Positions 1 through 7,633 of a stretch of 64,000 bases of DNA are shown here, one piece after another (within the stretch, counting starts at the first letter, position 1; every line of letters starts with the position of its first letter). The stretch comes from Neorhizobium sp. UBA3556 (lineage in GTDB: Bacteria > Pseudomonadota > Alphaproteobacteria > Rhizobiales > Rhizobiaceae). Both the position numbers and the translations under genes were made by a program. The notes under the pieces were generated by a model that saw nothing but the letters and a program-made list of their open reading frames with translations, searched no databases and was not told the origin of the DNA. The DNA lies in NCBI GenBank assembly GCA_002376235.1, contig DFNX01000016.1, forward strand, positions 930,001-994,000, read 5' to 3'.

Positions 1-244
1 CGATGAACGACCACGCAGCACCGAAGATGAGAAGGCATATCGCAAAATAGGCATAGAAGTAGAGGTTCGACGGCATGATGAAATAGGTCAGGTCATGGGG
101 CTCGGAAGCCCCTTCCGGCAGGCCGAAGCCTGCTCGATCGCCTATTCCTGCAAAGATGAAATACCAGGCCAGAATGGCGACGAAGGACCAGGCTGCCGCT
201 GAAATGAAGAAATATTTCGGGCGGGGAAAAAAGGAATGGAACAC
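1..244 (-). CDS. bacA: SbmA/BacA-like inner-membrane peptide transporter, N-terminal part
   Basis: The reading frame is open from a GTG at 244 to the window edge, giving the first 81 residues of a protein cut off by the window. The beginning, (M)FHSFFPRPKYFF followed by a membrane segment, closely resembles the N terminus of SbmA/BacA proteins, which start MFxSFFPKPxxFF. A second hydrophobic stretch (FYAYFAICLLIFGAAW) corresponds to the next membrane segment of the family. The GTG is chosen because AGGAAAG lies just upstream and the family N terminus begins exactly there. BacA/SbmA imports peptides using the proton gradient; in rhizobia BacA is needed for survival in nodules and influences very-long-chain lipid A. 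Whether this is the symbiotic bacA or a BacA-related paralogue cannot be decided from 81 residues. Confidence 0.78.
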   Translation of the reverse strand, partial: MFHSFFPRPKYFFISAAAWSFVAILAWYFIFAGIGDRAGFGLPEGASEPHDLTYFIMPSNLYFYAYFAICLLIFGAAWSFI

Positions 245-315
245 GGAGCGGGTGCTTTCCTGAGTTCGATGCTGCGGGGTGAGGTGTTAGGGCGCGAAAT
301 TATGGCAATCGCGTG

Positions 316-335
316 GATGCGGCAATGGCCGCATC
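316..335. terminator. Inverted repeat between the MFS gene and bacA-like gene
   Basis: GATGCGGC and GCCGCATC form an 8-bp perfect stem with a 4-base loop, about 30 bases past the stop of the minus-strand MFS gene. There is no T-run on either side, so it is only a weak terminator candidate. Confidence 0.3.
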
Positions 336-367
336 ACTTTGTTACGCATTTGTAACGACGTTGATCT

Positions 368-1546
368 TCAGCGAATACGTCTGGCCACGATCGCCGCGAG
401 CACTATGCAGACGACGAGCACGGCCGTTGCGATCAGCGTCGGCAGCGCAAAGCTGCCGCTTTTCTCCGCCGCCCAACCGGCCACGAGCGGGCCGATGATC
501 TGGCCGGTGCCGAAAGCTGCCGTTAGTGAGGCAAGCGCCCTGCGCGGACTTTCCGGCGCCAGCTTGCCACCGAGCTGCAGCCCGTAGGCGGTGACCACCA
601 TGAAGGTCGCGCCGAGCAGAAGGCCGCCCAGAAGAGCACCGGCCGTCGGCGGCAGAAGCACTGAACACAGAACGCCTAAGGCGAGCACTGTCATCGCCAC
701 CATATAGGATCTGGCAAGTCCGATGCGGATCGCCAGCGGATGCCAGGCGAGCAACGAAACGGCAGCCGCACAGCCGGTGACGAACCACGCGAGGAATTCG
801 ATGGTTGGTCCTGCATCTCCCTGCCGGGCGATCGTCACGAGAAATGTTGCGGTAATCACATAACCGAAACCGAACAGTCCGTAGGATGTGGTCAACAGCA
901 CGAGCGGCAGCTTCCATTCGAGCTTCGGCTCCACCTTTCGTTCCGTCATACCATGCGGCCTTGGCAGCATAAAATGCACCAGAAGCACAGCCGCAAGCGT
1001 TATCGCCGCACCCGCCAGCCAGTTGATGCGCCAGCCATGCGCCGCATCACCCGCGGATGTATTGACGATCAGCGCCAGCGCCGACGACAGCGCTATCCCC
1101 ACGCCCACTCCGCCAAAATGCAGGAAATTGACGACATGCCCTTGGCTGCCGCAATTTCGCGCATAGGGTAGAACGATGGAGGATGTCAGGATCATCGCCA
1201 ATGCACTGGCAAGCCCTGCAAGGAATCGGATCGCAACGAATGCCGGCACCGATGTGGTGAGTGCCATGGCCGCCAGAAGCACCGCGGTGGCCAAGAGCGA
1301 GGAAAGCGCAATCACCCTTTCGCGGCCGGCGGCCCAGCCCTGGCCCGCAAGGATAGCCCCCGCCAGATATCCGGCAAAATTGCCGGCTGCGATATAACCT
1401 GCACCGGCAGACGAGATTGGAATGCCGGCAATCATGCCCGGCAATACCGGTGTATAGAAGAAACGGCCAAAGCCCATGGCGGCTGCCATGGCTATCGCCC
1501 CGGAAAGGCCAACGAGGGGAAGATTTACGCGAGAGGTCATGTCCAT
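368..1546 (-). CDS. YbfB/YjiJ-family MFS transporter
   Basis: A 392-residue, very hydrophobic protein with about twelve predicted membrane segments and the N-terminal signature of the YbfB/YjiJ branch of the major facilitator superfamily (GxxAMAxAMGFGRFxYTPxLP at residues ~15-35). Family members are unassigned permeases. The length is normal for the group. It is transcribed in the same direction as the bacA-like gene that follows after about 120 bases, but a hairpin separates them, so co-transcription is uncertain. The start ATG at 1546 gives a short cytoplasmic lead before the first membrane helix; the next ATG, two codons in, is equally possible. The substrate cannot be inferred from the neighbourhood. 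Confidence 0.85.
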   Translation of the reverse strand: MDMTSRVNLPLVGLSGAIAMAAAMGFGRFFYTPVLPGMIAGIPISSAGAGYIAAGNFAGYLAGAILAGQGWAAGRERVIALSSLLATAVLLAAMALTTSVPAFVAIRFLAGLASALAMILTSSIVLPYARNCGSQGHVVNFLHFGGVGVGIALSSALALIVNTSAGDAAHGWRINWLAGAAITLAAVLLVHFMLPRPHGMTERKVEPKLEWKLPLVLLTTSYGLFGFGYVITATFLVTIARQGDAGPTIEFLAWFVTGCAAAVSLLAWHPLAIRIGLARSYMVAMTVLALGVLCSVLLPPTAGALLGGLLLGATFMVVTAYGLQLGGKLAPESPRRALASLTAAFGTGQIIGPLVAGWAAEKSGSFALPTLIATAVLVVCIVLAAIVARRIR

Positions 1547-1741
1547 GCTTTGCTTATGTCAGGGCGACATCCGCCGCACAAATCAGCAAAATTCATCGCA
1601 ACGGGAATAATTTGAATGTTTCCATCTGGAAAGCGGGTGCAGTAACGAATTGGTGCGCTGCAGGGCGTCATTTGTCTTGTTGTTGACACGAATGCCCGTC
1701 ATGGTCTGCCTTGTGCCAAATCAACAGACGGGAGGCGCAAA

Positions 1742-1966
1742 ATGGATCGTGACCTGACCGTATCGGAAGTGCTGATGGACCCGCTGATCGCGCAACTGCG
1801 CAAGGCGGACCTGATCGGCAATGCCGCATTCGCTCAACTGATGGAAAGCGCTGCCCGCGTTCATGCGCGCAAGGCGATCGATCATCTCGGAGAAGAACGC
1901 GCCGACGCATTTTATTGCGCCATCGATGCCGCCAATCGTGCCGCAGCGGAGACCTGCGTCCGTTGA
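1742..1966 (+). CDS. Small hypothetical protein (74 aa)
   Basis: A 74-residue, predominantly helical, soluble protein (begins MDRDLTVSEVLMDPLIAQLR). I do not recognise a domain. It is kept as real because a strong GGGAGG ribosome binding site sits 7 bases before the ATG, codon use matches its neighbours (third positions mostly G/C), and the region has no competing gene. A TTGACA hexamer at 1683-1688 could belong to its promoter, but no convincing -10 sequence follows. No signal peptide or membrane segment is visible. Confidence 0.6.
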   Translation: MDRDLTVSEVLMDPLIAQLRKADLIGNAAFAQLMESAARVHARKAIDHLGEERADAFYCAIDAANRAAAETCVR

Positions 1967-2011
1967 CGCCTTCCCGGTCGCAGCTTGCACCGCGACCGAA
2001 GCTAATCCCTA

Positions 2012-2767
2012 TCAGTTAACAAGTGTGAGAATCAGCGGACCATTCTTGGTCGCAACGATCGTGTGCTCGTATTGCACGGTCGGTGCGTTCGGATCGCTGT
2101 AAAGCGTCCACGGATCGTCGTTATCGCCGTCTTCCGCCCAGGTGCCGCCCATCGACAGGAACGGCTCGACGGTAAAGACGAGCCCCTCCTCCATGATCCG
2201 GCGCTCGCCCTTCTCCGGCCAGGTCGGAATTTCCTTCGGCTCGTCATGCAGGGTCAGGCCGATGCCGTGGCTCGAAAGATTGGTGATCAGCGTATAGCGG
2301 TTCTTCTTGGCGAACGCGCCGATCGCATTGCCGATACCCGCGATCTTGTTGCCGGCCTTCACCTGCTGCAGCCCGGTCCACAGCGCACGCTTGCCGTCGC
2401 GGCAGAGCTTTTCAATTTCACGCTTGATCGGCGGCACCGCATAGGATGCGCCGCAATCGCCGAAGAAACCATCCTTCACGGCGGACACGTCGATATTGAC
2501 GAGATCACCCGCCTGAATGATGCGACCGCCCGGAATGCCGTGCGCCACTTCCTCGTTGACACTGATGCAGGTCGCACCGGGAAACTGGTAACAGGTCTCC
2601 GGTGCCGATTGCGCGCCATTGTCCTCGAGCAGCTTGCGGCCGATGTCATCCAGTTCCTTGGTGGTGATTCCCGGTTCGAGCGACTTCGCCATGGTTTCCA
2701 TCGCCTGGGCGCAAAGCCTGCCGATAACCTTGAGCTTTTCGAGTTCGTCTTCGGTGGAAATGATCAT
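2012..2767 (-). CDS. map: Type I methionine aminopeptidase
   Basis: Removes the initiator methionine from nascent proteins in the cytosol. The 251-residue length is typical of type I enzymes. The five metal ligands of the pita-bread fold are visible: Asp in VNIDVS, Asp in GFFGDCGASY, His in SSHGIGLTLHDEP, Glu in FTVEPFL and Glu in the final VQYEHTIV. It lies 26 bases after the luciferase-like monooxygenase on the same strand, so the two are probably co-transcribed. Alphaproteobacteria often carry more than one map gene, so this need not be the essential copy. The start ATG at 2767 follows GGAAACGGCCCGG, a modest binding site. Confidence 0.93.
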   Translation of the reverse strand: MIISTEDELEKLKVIGRLCAQAMETMAKSLEPGITTKELDDIGRKLLEDNGAQSAPETCYQFPGATCISVNEEVAHGIPGGRIIQAGDLVNIDVSAVKDGFFGDCGASYAVPPIKREIEKLCRDGKRALWTGLQQVKAGNKIAGIGNAIGAFAKKNRYTLITNLSSHGIGLTLHDEPKEIPTWPEKGERRIMEEGLVFTVEPFLSMGGTWAEDGDNDDPWTLYSDPNAPTVQYEHTIVATKNGPLILTLVN

Positions 2768-2793
2768 CCGGGCCGTTTCCTTCTTCCGTCTTT

Positions 2794-3855
2794 TTATTCT
2801 GCCTGCGATGTGGCCCGCTCGGGCGTCCCGGTCAATTCCTTTCTGACGATCGGCGCGACCCTCGTGCCGTAAAGCTCGATTCCGCGCATGATCTGAGCAT
2901 GCGGCATAAGGCCTATCGCCATTTGCAACAGGAACCGGTCCATCTTGAACACCCTATGGGCCGCAATGATCTTTTCCGCCACCAGTTCCGGCTCGCCAAC
3001 GAAAAGGTTGCCGAGGGCAGAGCGTGCCTGATCAAAATGCGCCCGGTTCGTCGGCCCCCAGCCGCGCTCGCGCCCCAGCCTGTTCATCACCTCCGATTGT
3101 GGCCCGTAGAACTGATCGGCCGCAGCCTCCGTCGTATCGGCAATGAAGCCGTGGACGTTGATGCTTGTCTTCAGCTTCGTCGGATCGTGACCGGCATTCT
3201 CGCCGGCTTCGCGATAGAGATCGGCAAACGGCTTGAAGCGCGGATATTCCCCGCCGATGATGGCGATCGCCAGCGGCAGGCCGAGCGATCCCGCCCGGAT
3301 GACCGATTGCGGCGTGCCGCCGACCGCGATCCACACAGGTAACTTCTCCTGCACTGGTCGAGGATAGACGCCATGCCCGTTGATCGGCGCCCGCATTTTC
3401 CCCTTCCAGCTGACCACTTCATCGTCGCGAAGCTTTAAAAGCAGGTCCAGCTTTTCGGTAAAAAGTTCGTCGTAGTCTCCCAGATCATACCCAAAGAGTG
3501 GAAAAGACTCGATGAATGACCCGCGCCCGGCCATGATTTCGGCACGCCCGCCGGAAATCAGGTCGACGGTCGAAAACTGCTGGAACACCCGGACAGGTTC
3601 GTCGGAACTCAAGACAGTGACGGAACTCGTCAGCCTGATGTTTCTGGTAATCGCCGCCGCCGCAGCAAGCACTGTCGAAGGCGACGAGATTGCATAATCG
3701 GGCCGGTGATGTTCTCCAAGCCCGAATACATCCAGCCCCACTTCATCGGCAAGTTTGATCTCCTCCAGGAGATTTTTCAGCCGTTTTGCACCTTCCTCGC
3801 CCTTATTAGGAGCGCTGGCATCCATGTCGCCGAATGTATGAAGCCCGAGTTCCAT
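2794..3855 (-). CDS. LLM-class flavin-dependent oxidoreductase
   Basis: A luciferase-like monooxygenase of 353 residues, a TIM-barrel flavoprotein using reduced flavin for oxidation of an unknown substrate. Family features include the early GLHTFGD strand, the EHHRPDYAISSPSTVLAAAAAIT stretch after strand 2 (ending in ITRNIRLTSSVTVLSS), and the C-terminal segment LVAEKIIAAHRVFKMDRFLLQ. The frame extends upstream to 4017, but ATG at 3855 is preferred: AGGAA sits about 8 bases upstream and the family N terminus (MELGLHTFGD) begins there. It is upstream of map on the same strand. Members of this subgroup are widely annotated in rhizobia without experimental substrates. Confidence 0.87.
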   Translation of the reverse strand: MELGLHTFGDMDASAPNKGEEGAKRLKNLLEEIKLADEVGLDVFGLGEHHRPDYAISSPSTVLAAAAAITRNIRLTSSVTVLSSDEPVRVFQQFSTVDLISGGRAEIMAGRGSFIESFPLFGYDLGDYDELFTEKLDLLLKLRDDEVVSWKGKMRAPINGHGVYPRPVQEKLPVWIAVGGTPQSVIRAGSLGLPLAIAIIGGEYPRFKPFADLYREAGENAGHDPTKLKTSINVHGFIADTTEAAADQFYGPQSEVMNRLGRERGWGPTNRAHFDQARSALGNLFVGEPELVAEKIIAAHRVFKMDRFLLQMAIGLMPHAQIMRGIELYGTRVAPIVRKELTGTPERATSQAE

Positions 3856-4037
3856 CGCATGGGTTCCTGTGATCCTTGCCCATGAGATAGAGAGCCGACG
3901 TGCCAAGCGCAAACCGTAAACCATCGAACTGATCATTCGAAAAATTCGATGGCTGCGTTGGAGTTGATGCGCCGCCTCAGGAAGAGGAATCAGATCATCA
4001 ACCCGCCAGCCCAACACGCTGCGAAGATTCGAGAAAA

Positions 4038-4502
4038 TCAGATCGTCTTCGCCACTTCGGCCATCTGCCCGGCAACGATGCCCCAGCCTTCCTCAAAACC
4101 CATTTGCTGATGCGCCTTCATGTCTGCTTCGTTCCAGTGAACTGCCGTCGCCGTATAGCGCGAGCGCCCGCTGCCGAGATCCTCGAATTCCAGAATGCCG
4201 GTCATGAACGGCTTTTCCGACGGGACCCAACCAGCAGTGAAGGCATCGGTGAAGACCAGCTTGCGGCCCGGAACGACTTCCAGATAAACGCCCGGATTGG
4301 GGATCCTTTCGCCGTTCGGTCCTTCCATCAGCACAAAACTCTCGCCGCCGGGGCGAAGGTCCGACCGTGCTTCCGTCACCTTCCACGGCAGCGGGCAGAA
4401 CCATTCGCCAAACCGCTCCGGCGTCGTCCACACCTTGAAAAGCTTTTCGGCCGGCACGTCGAATTCGCGGATGATCTGCAGCTTGTAGATGGCCTCGCCC
4501 AT
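4038..4502 (-). CDS. SRPBCC (AHSA1-type) protein
   Basis: A 154-residue START/Bet v1-like protein of the activator-of-Hsp90 homologue 1 group. Hallmarks are the N-terminal strand with EFDVPAEKLFKVWTTPERFGEWF, the central FVLMEGPNGERIPNPGVYLEVVPGRKLVFTDAF region, here in two parts (ending with GRKLVFTDAF), and the C-terminal helix (HQQMGFEEGWGIVAGQMAEVAK). Such proteins bind small hydrophobic ligands; no enzymatic residue can be pointed to. The start at 4502 is favoured over the longer frame to 4613 because GGGAG lies upstream and homologues start near this Met. It follows the ABC importer genes on the same strand after 107 bases, so a link is possible but not compelling. Confidence 0.82.
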   Translation of the reverse strand: MGEAIYKLQIIREFDVPAEKLFKVWTTPERFGEWFCPLPWKVTEARSDLRPGGESFVLMEGPNGERIPNPGVYLEVVPGRKLVFTDAFTAGWVPSEKPFMTGILEFEDLGSGRSRYTATAVHWNEADMKAHQQMGFEEGWGIVAGQMAEVAKTI

Positions 4503-4609
4503 ATCCTGTCTCCCGTTTTCGTCAGCATCGCATTGGATGGTGAACCTAGGACGAGAAACGAAACGGAAAACCGACAAGGGCGGCGATTTTTCTCGCCGGC
4601 CTTTTTGTC

Positions 4610-5371
4610 TCACCGCAGATAATGGATATGCGGCCGCGCATGATGGGGGGATGTCTCCACCCGTGCATCGACGGAAAACACGTCTTTTAGCAATTTTTCG
4701 GTCACGATCTCCTCCGGCGCACCGGAGGCGACGATCCTGCCCTTCTGCATGACGATCAGCCGGTCGCAGAACATCGCCGCGTGATTGAGATCATGCAGCG
4801 CGATGATGCTGGTCATCGGAAGCCCCGAGACGAGCCGCATCAGGCTGATCTGGTGCTGGATGTCGAGATGGTTGGTCGGTTCGTCGAGGATCAGTTCCTT
4901 GGGCGATTGCGCCAGTGCGCGGGCGATCTGTGCCCGCTGCTTTTCACCACCCGACAGGCTCTGCCAGCGGTCGTTGCGCTTTTCCATCATGCCCGCGCGT
5001 TCCAGTGCCTGTGTCACCGCATCGTCATCCGCCTTCGACCAGCCGGAAAACATTGAGCGATGCGGAAAACGCCCGAGCTTGACCACGTCGATGACCTTGA
5101 GGTTGGAATTGGTCGTCGCATGCTGCTCGACGAAGGCAACGCGCTGCGCCATCGCGCGGCGACCGATGCTCTTGATATCCCGGCCCTCAAGCGTGACGCG
5201 TCCCGAATGCGGCTTCTTCAGCCCCGCAAGCAACCGCAGAAGCGAAGTCTTGCCGGAACCGTTCGGCCCCAGAAGCCCGAGCATCTTTCCGGGTTCGGCG
5301 GCAAAGGACACGTCGTCGAGAATGGTCTTGGCCCCGATCTTCCAAGTCAGATTGTCTGTCCTGATGCTCAT
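4610..5371 (-). CDS. Iron/cobalamin-type ABC importer, ATPase subunit
   Basis: A 253-residue FecE/BtuD/HmuV-like ATPase that powers a binding-protein-dependent importer at the inner membrane. It has Walker A GLLGPNGSGKTS (~residues 33-44), the ABC signature LSGGEKQR, Walker B LILDEPTNHLD and the switch His in ALHDLNH. Its start overlaps the permease stop by 4 bases (ATGA), so it is the third gene of a binding protein, permease, ATPase operon. The cargo is probably a ferric siderophore, haem or corrinoid. No TonB-dependent receptor, siderophore or cobalamin gene is present to distinguish these. Confidence 0.92.
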   Translation of the reverse strand: MSIRTDNLTWKIGAKTILDDVSFAAEPGKMLGLLGPNGSGKTSLLRLLAGLKKPHSGRVTLEGRDIKSIGRRAMAQRVAFVEQHATTNSNLKVIDVVKLGRFPHRSMFSGWSKADDDAVTQALERAGMMEKRNDRWQSLSGGEKQRAQIARALAQSPKELILDEPTNHLDIQHQISLMRLVSGLPMTSIIALHDLNHAAMFCDRLIVMQKGRIVASGAPEEIVTEKLLKDVFSVDARVETSPHHARPHIHYLR

Positions 5372-6420
5372 GACACCCTCTGGAAGCGATAGAGGATAAC
5401 CGCAAAGAACGGCACGCCGACAAGGGCGGTGACCACTCCGATCGGCAGGACTTGCTGCGGGATCAGCGCTCGCGAGGCGATATCGGCAAGAACCATGAAG
5501 ATCGCGCCGACAATGGCGCAGGCCGGCAGCAGTCTGACATGCAGTGGTCCGACGATGAACCGCGCCGCATGCGGCACGACAAGCCCGACGAATCCGATCG
5601 TTCCGACCATGCTGACCACCGTCGCGGTCATCACCGCGGTGAGCGCGAAAAGCACGATCCGCGCAGCTCCGACATTGACGCCGAGCGAGGCTGCCGCCTC
5701 GTCGCCGAAGGCAAACGCATCGAGCACCCGCGCATAACAGAGGCAGACGATCAGCCCAAAACCGACGACCACCGAGACAAGCATGAATTCCGGCCAGCGC
5801 ACGCCGCCAAAGCTGCCCAGCAGCCAGAACATCACGTCGCGCGCCTGCTGCGCGTTGCCGGACGTGGTGACAATATAAGAGGTTGCGGCATTGAAAAGCT
5901 GCGAAGCTGCGACGCCGGCAAGAATGGTGCGATCCGCGCCGCCCCGCGTGCCGTTGGACAGAAGCGCGACGAAGAAGAAGGCGGCGAAAGCACCGGCGAA
6001 CGCCCCGGCAGAGAGCGACACCGTACCCGCACCAAGCCCAAGAATGACGATCGCCACGGCACCGGTGGAGGCACCGGCGGATATGCCGAGCACGTAAGGC
6101 TCGGCAAGCGGGTTGCGCAACAAAGACTGCAAGATTGCGCCCGACAGTGCCAGGCCCGCACCGCAGAAGGCCGCGACCAGAGCACGGCTCAGCCGGTAAT
6201 CCCAGATCACCGTCTCATGGATGCGATTGAGCTCGATCGTCGTCCAGCCGAGCCGGTTGGAAATCGCCGCATAGGTCGTCGACAGCGGGATCGGCAGGTC
6301 GCCGATCCCTACGCTCACGCCGACCACCAGAGCGATGGCGGCAAGCGAGGCGAGCAGCAGGAAAAGCAGGGCGGCAAACTGCCGCCTTTGCGAAGGCACA
6401 AGGGTGTGCGCCTGTGTCAC
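5368..6420 (-). CDS. FecCD-family ABC importer permease
   Basis: A 350-residue permease with about ten hydrophobic helices, the type II importer fold of BtuC/FecC/FhuB. Characteristic stretches are LRNPLAEPYVLGISAGAS, the GxxGFVGLVVPHAARFIVG motif near residue 270 and a final LIPQQVLPIGVVTALVGVPFF. It probably works as a homodimer because only one permease gene is present. Translational coupling is indicated by 4-base overlaps with both the upstream binding-protein gene and the downstream ATPase gene. Confidence 0.92.
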   Translation of the reverse strand: MTQAHTLVPSQRRQFAALLFLLLASLAAIALVVGVSVGIGDLPIPLSTTYAAISNRLGWTTIELNRIHETVIWDYRLSRALVAAFCGAGLALSGAILQSLLRNPLAEPYVLGISAGASTGAVAIVILGLGAGTVSLSAGAFAGAFAAFFFVALLSNGTRGGADRTILAGVAASQLFNAATSYIVTTSGNAQQARDVMFWLLGSFGGVRWPEFMLVSVVVGFGLIVCLCYARVLDAFAFGDEAAASLGVNVGAARIVLFALTAVMTATVVSMVGTIGFVGLVVPHAARFIVGPLHVRLLPACAIVGAIFMVLADIASRALIPQQVLPIGVVTALVGVPFFAVILYRFQRVS

Positions 6421-7442
6421 TTGATAAGACCGATTGCTTTGAGGTGCTCAGCCACCTGTTCCGCGCCGTAGAGTGTACGGATAGTTGGGTTCATCGCCTG
6501 GCCGTCCATCACCGCAATTGCCTTGTTCTTTACTGCCGACATCTGGCTCACGGCCGCATCGGTCGTCAGGAACTTCATCTTGGCTTCCGGCTTGTCGAGT
6601 TCCCACCGATTACGGTCCAGGCTCGCGATCACGATCACATCGGGATTGGCTGCGATGATGCTTTCCCAGCTCGCCGTCGGCCACTCCGCTTCCGCTTCGA
6701 TGACATTCTTGCCGCCGAGCAGATTGGCGATGAAGCCGGTCGCCCCGTTCTTGCCGGCCAAATTGGCATCGCTGGTCGGCGATGGGCTGGAGAACCAGAA
6801 AAGATAGGTCAGCGGTTTTCCATTTGTTGAGACGCTGGCACGCAAGGCAGCTTCGCGCTCCTTGAAATCGGCAATGATTGCTTGGCCGCGATCGGCAACA
6901 TCGAAAATTTGCGAAAGCTCGTCGATCTCCTTGTAGAGAAGGTCCATCGTCCACAGCTGATCGCGGCTCCCATACTGGTCCTTGGATTTTGCCGTGCTGA
7001 GACAAGTGCTTGGCGAAAGATAAGTCGCTACGCCAACCTTCTCGAAGTCCTCGCGCTTGGCGACCTTGCCAGTCGGCCCGACAATGCTGGGCAAAGCGGA
7101 GGCAGCGAAGTCAGGGTTCTCCGCAAGTACACTCTCAAATGTCGGGAATTCGACAGTCAGGAGCTTCACCTTGGCATTGGCCGCCTCAAGCTGCGGCAAA
7201 ACCTTGCTTGGCCAGAATGCAGTGCCGACCATCTTGTCTTCGAGGCCGAGCAGCAGCATGATTTCCGCGCTGTTCTGGCCGAGTCCGACTGCACGTTCCG
7301 GCGCTTTTTTGAAGGTGACCGATGCACCGCAATTGTCGATCGTCAGCGGGTAATTGGTGGCGGCATTGGCCGATGTTGCGGCAAGCAAGCCGAGAGCCGC
7401 GCAGAAGCCGGATACGGCCAGAATGGACTTGGATACAGTCAC
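6417..7442 (-). CDS. Periplasmic metal-chelate binding protein of an ABC importer
   Basis: A 341-residue class III substrate-binding protein (TroA/FepB-like). It has a Sec signal peptide (MTVSKSILAVSGFCAAL then a hydrophobic run, ATSANA|A), the first-lobe motif ERAVGLGQNSAEIMLLLGLEDK, and the second-lobe WESIIAANPDVIVIAS. The frame continues to a TTG at 7472, but GTG at 7442 is preferred because AGGAA lies 8 bases before it and the signal peptide then has a normal short basic start. It is the first gene of the importer operon and faces the mqo gene across about 190 bases. The ligand is not predictable; iron chelate or corrinoid are the usual ones. Confidence 0.87.
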   Translation of the reverse strand: MTVSKSILAVSGFCAALGLLAATSANAATNYPLTIDNCGASVTFKKAPERAVGLGQNSAEIMLLLGLEDKMVGTAFWPSKVLPQLEAANAKVKLLTVEFPTFESVLAENPDFAASALPSIVGPTGKVAKREDFEKVGVATYLSPSTCLSTAKSKDQYGSRDQLWTMDLLYKEIDELSQIFDVADRGQAIIADFKEREAALRASVSTNGKPLTYLFWFSSPSPTSDANLAGKNGATGFIANLLGGKNVIEAEAEWPTASWESIIAANPDVIVIASLDRNRWELDKPEAKMKFLTTDAAVSQMSAVKNKAIAVMDGQAMNPTIRTLYGAEQVAEHLKAIGLIK

Positions 7443-7633
7443 GACGGTGTTTCCTGATTTATTGCGCGACAATGCGCCACCGCGCTATATCCACCAGCCC
7501 TAATCGAAACAAGACCATTTTCATCATCTTTTTTACCGCGACATCTCGCCATCACGACAAAATGCCGCATAAGCCACTTGTCGCTAAAACATATTTCCCT
7601 TATTCACCGCGCCGGGAGGAGCAACAAACAGTT

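Noticed and set aside
3856..4017. N-terminal extension of the luciferase-like monooxygenase
   Set aside because: The extension has no homology and the internal ATG at 3855 has a well-placed AGGAA and the family start.
4610..7442. Assigning the ABC importer specifically to haem or vitamin B12
   Set aside because: Neither a TonB receptor, haem-degrading gene nor cobalamin riboswitch is present nearby; only the general family can be supported.
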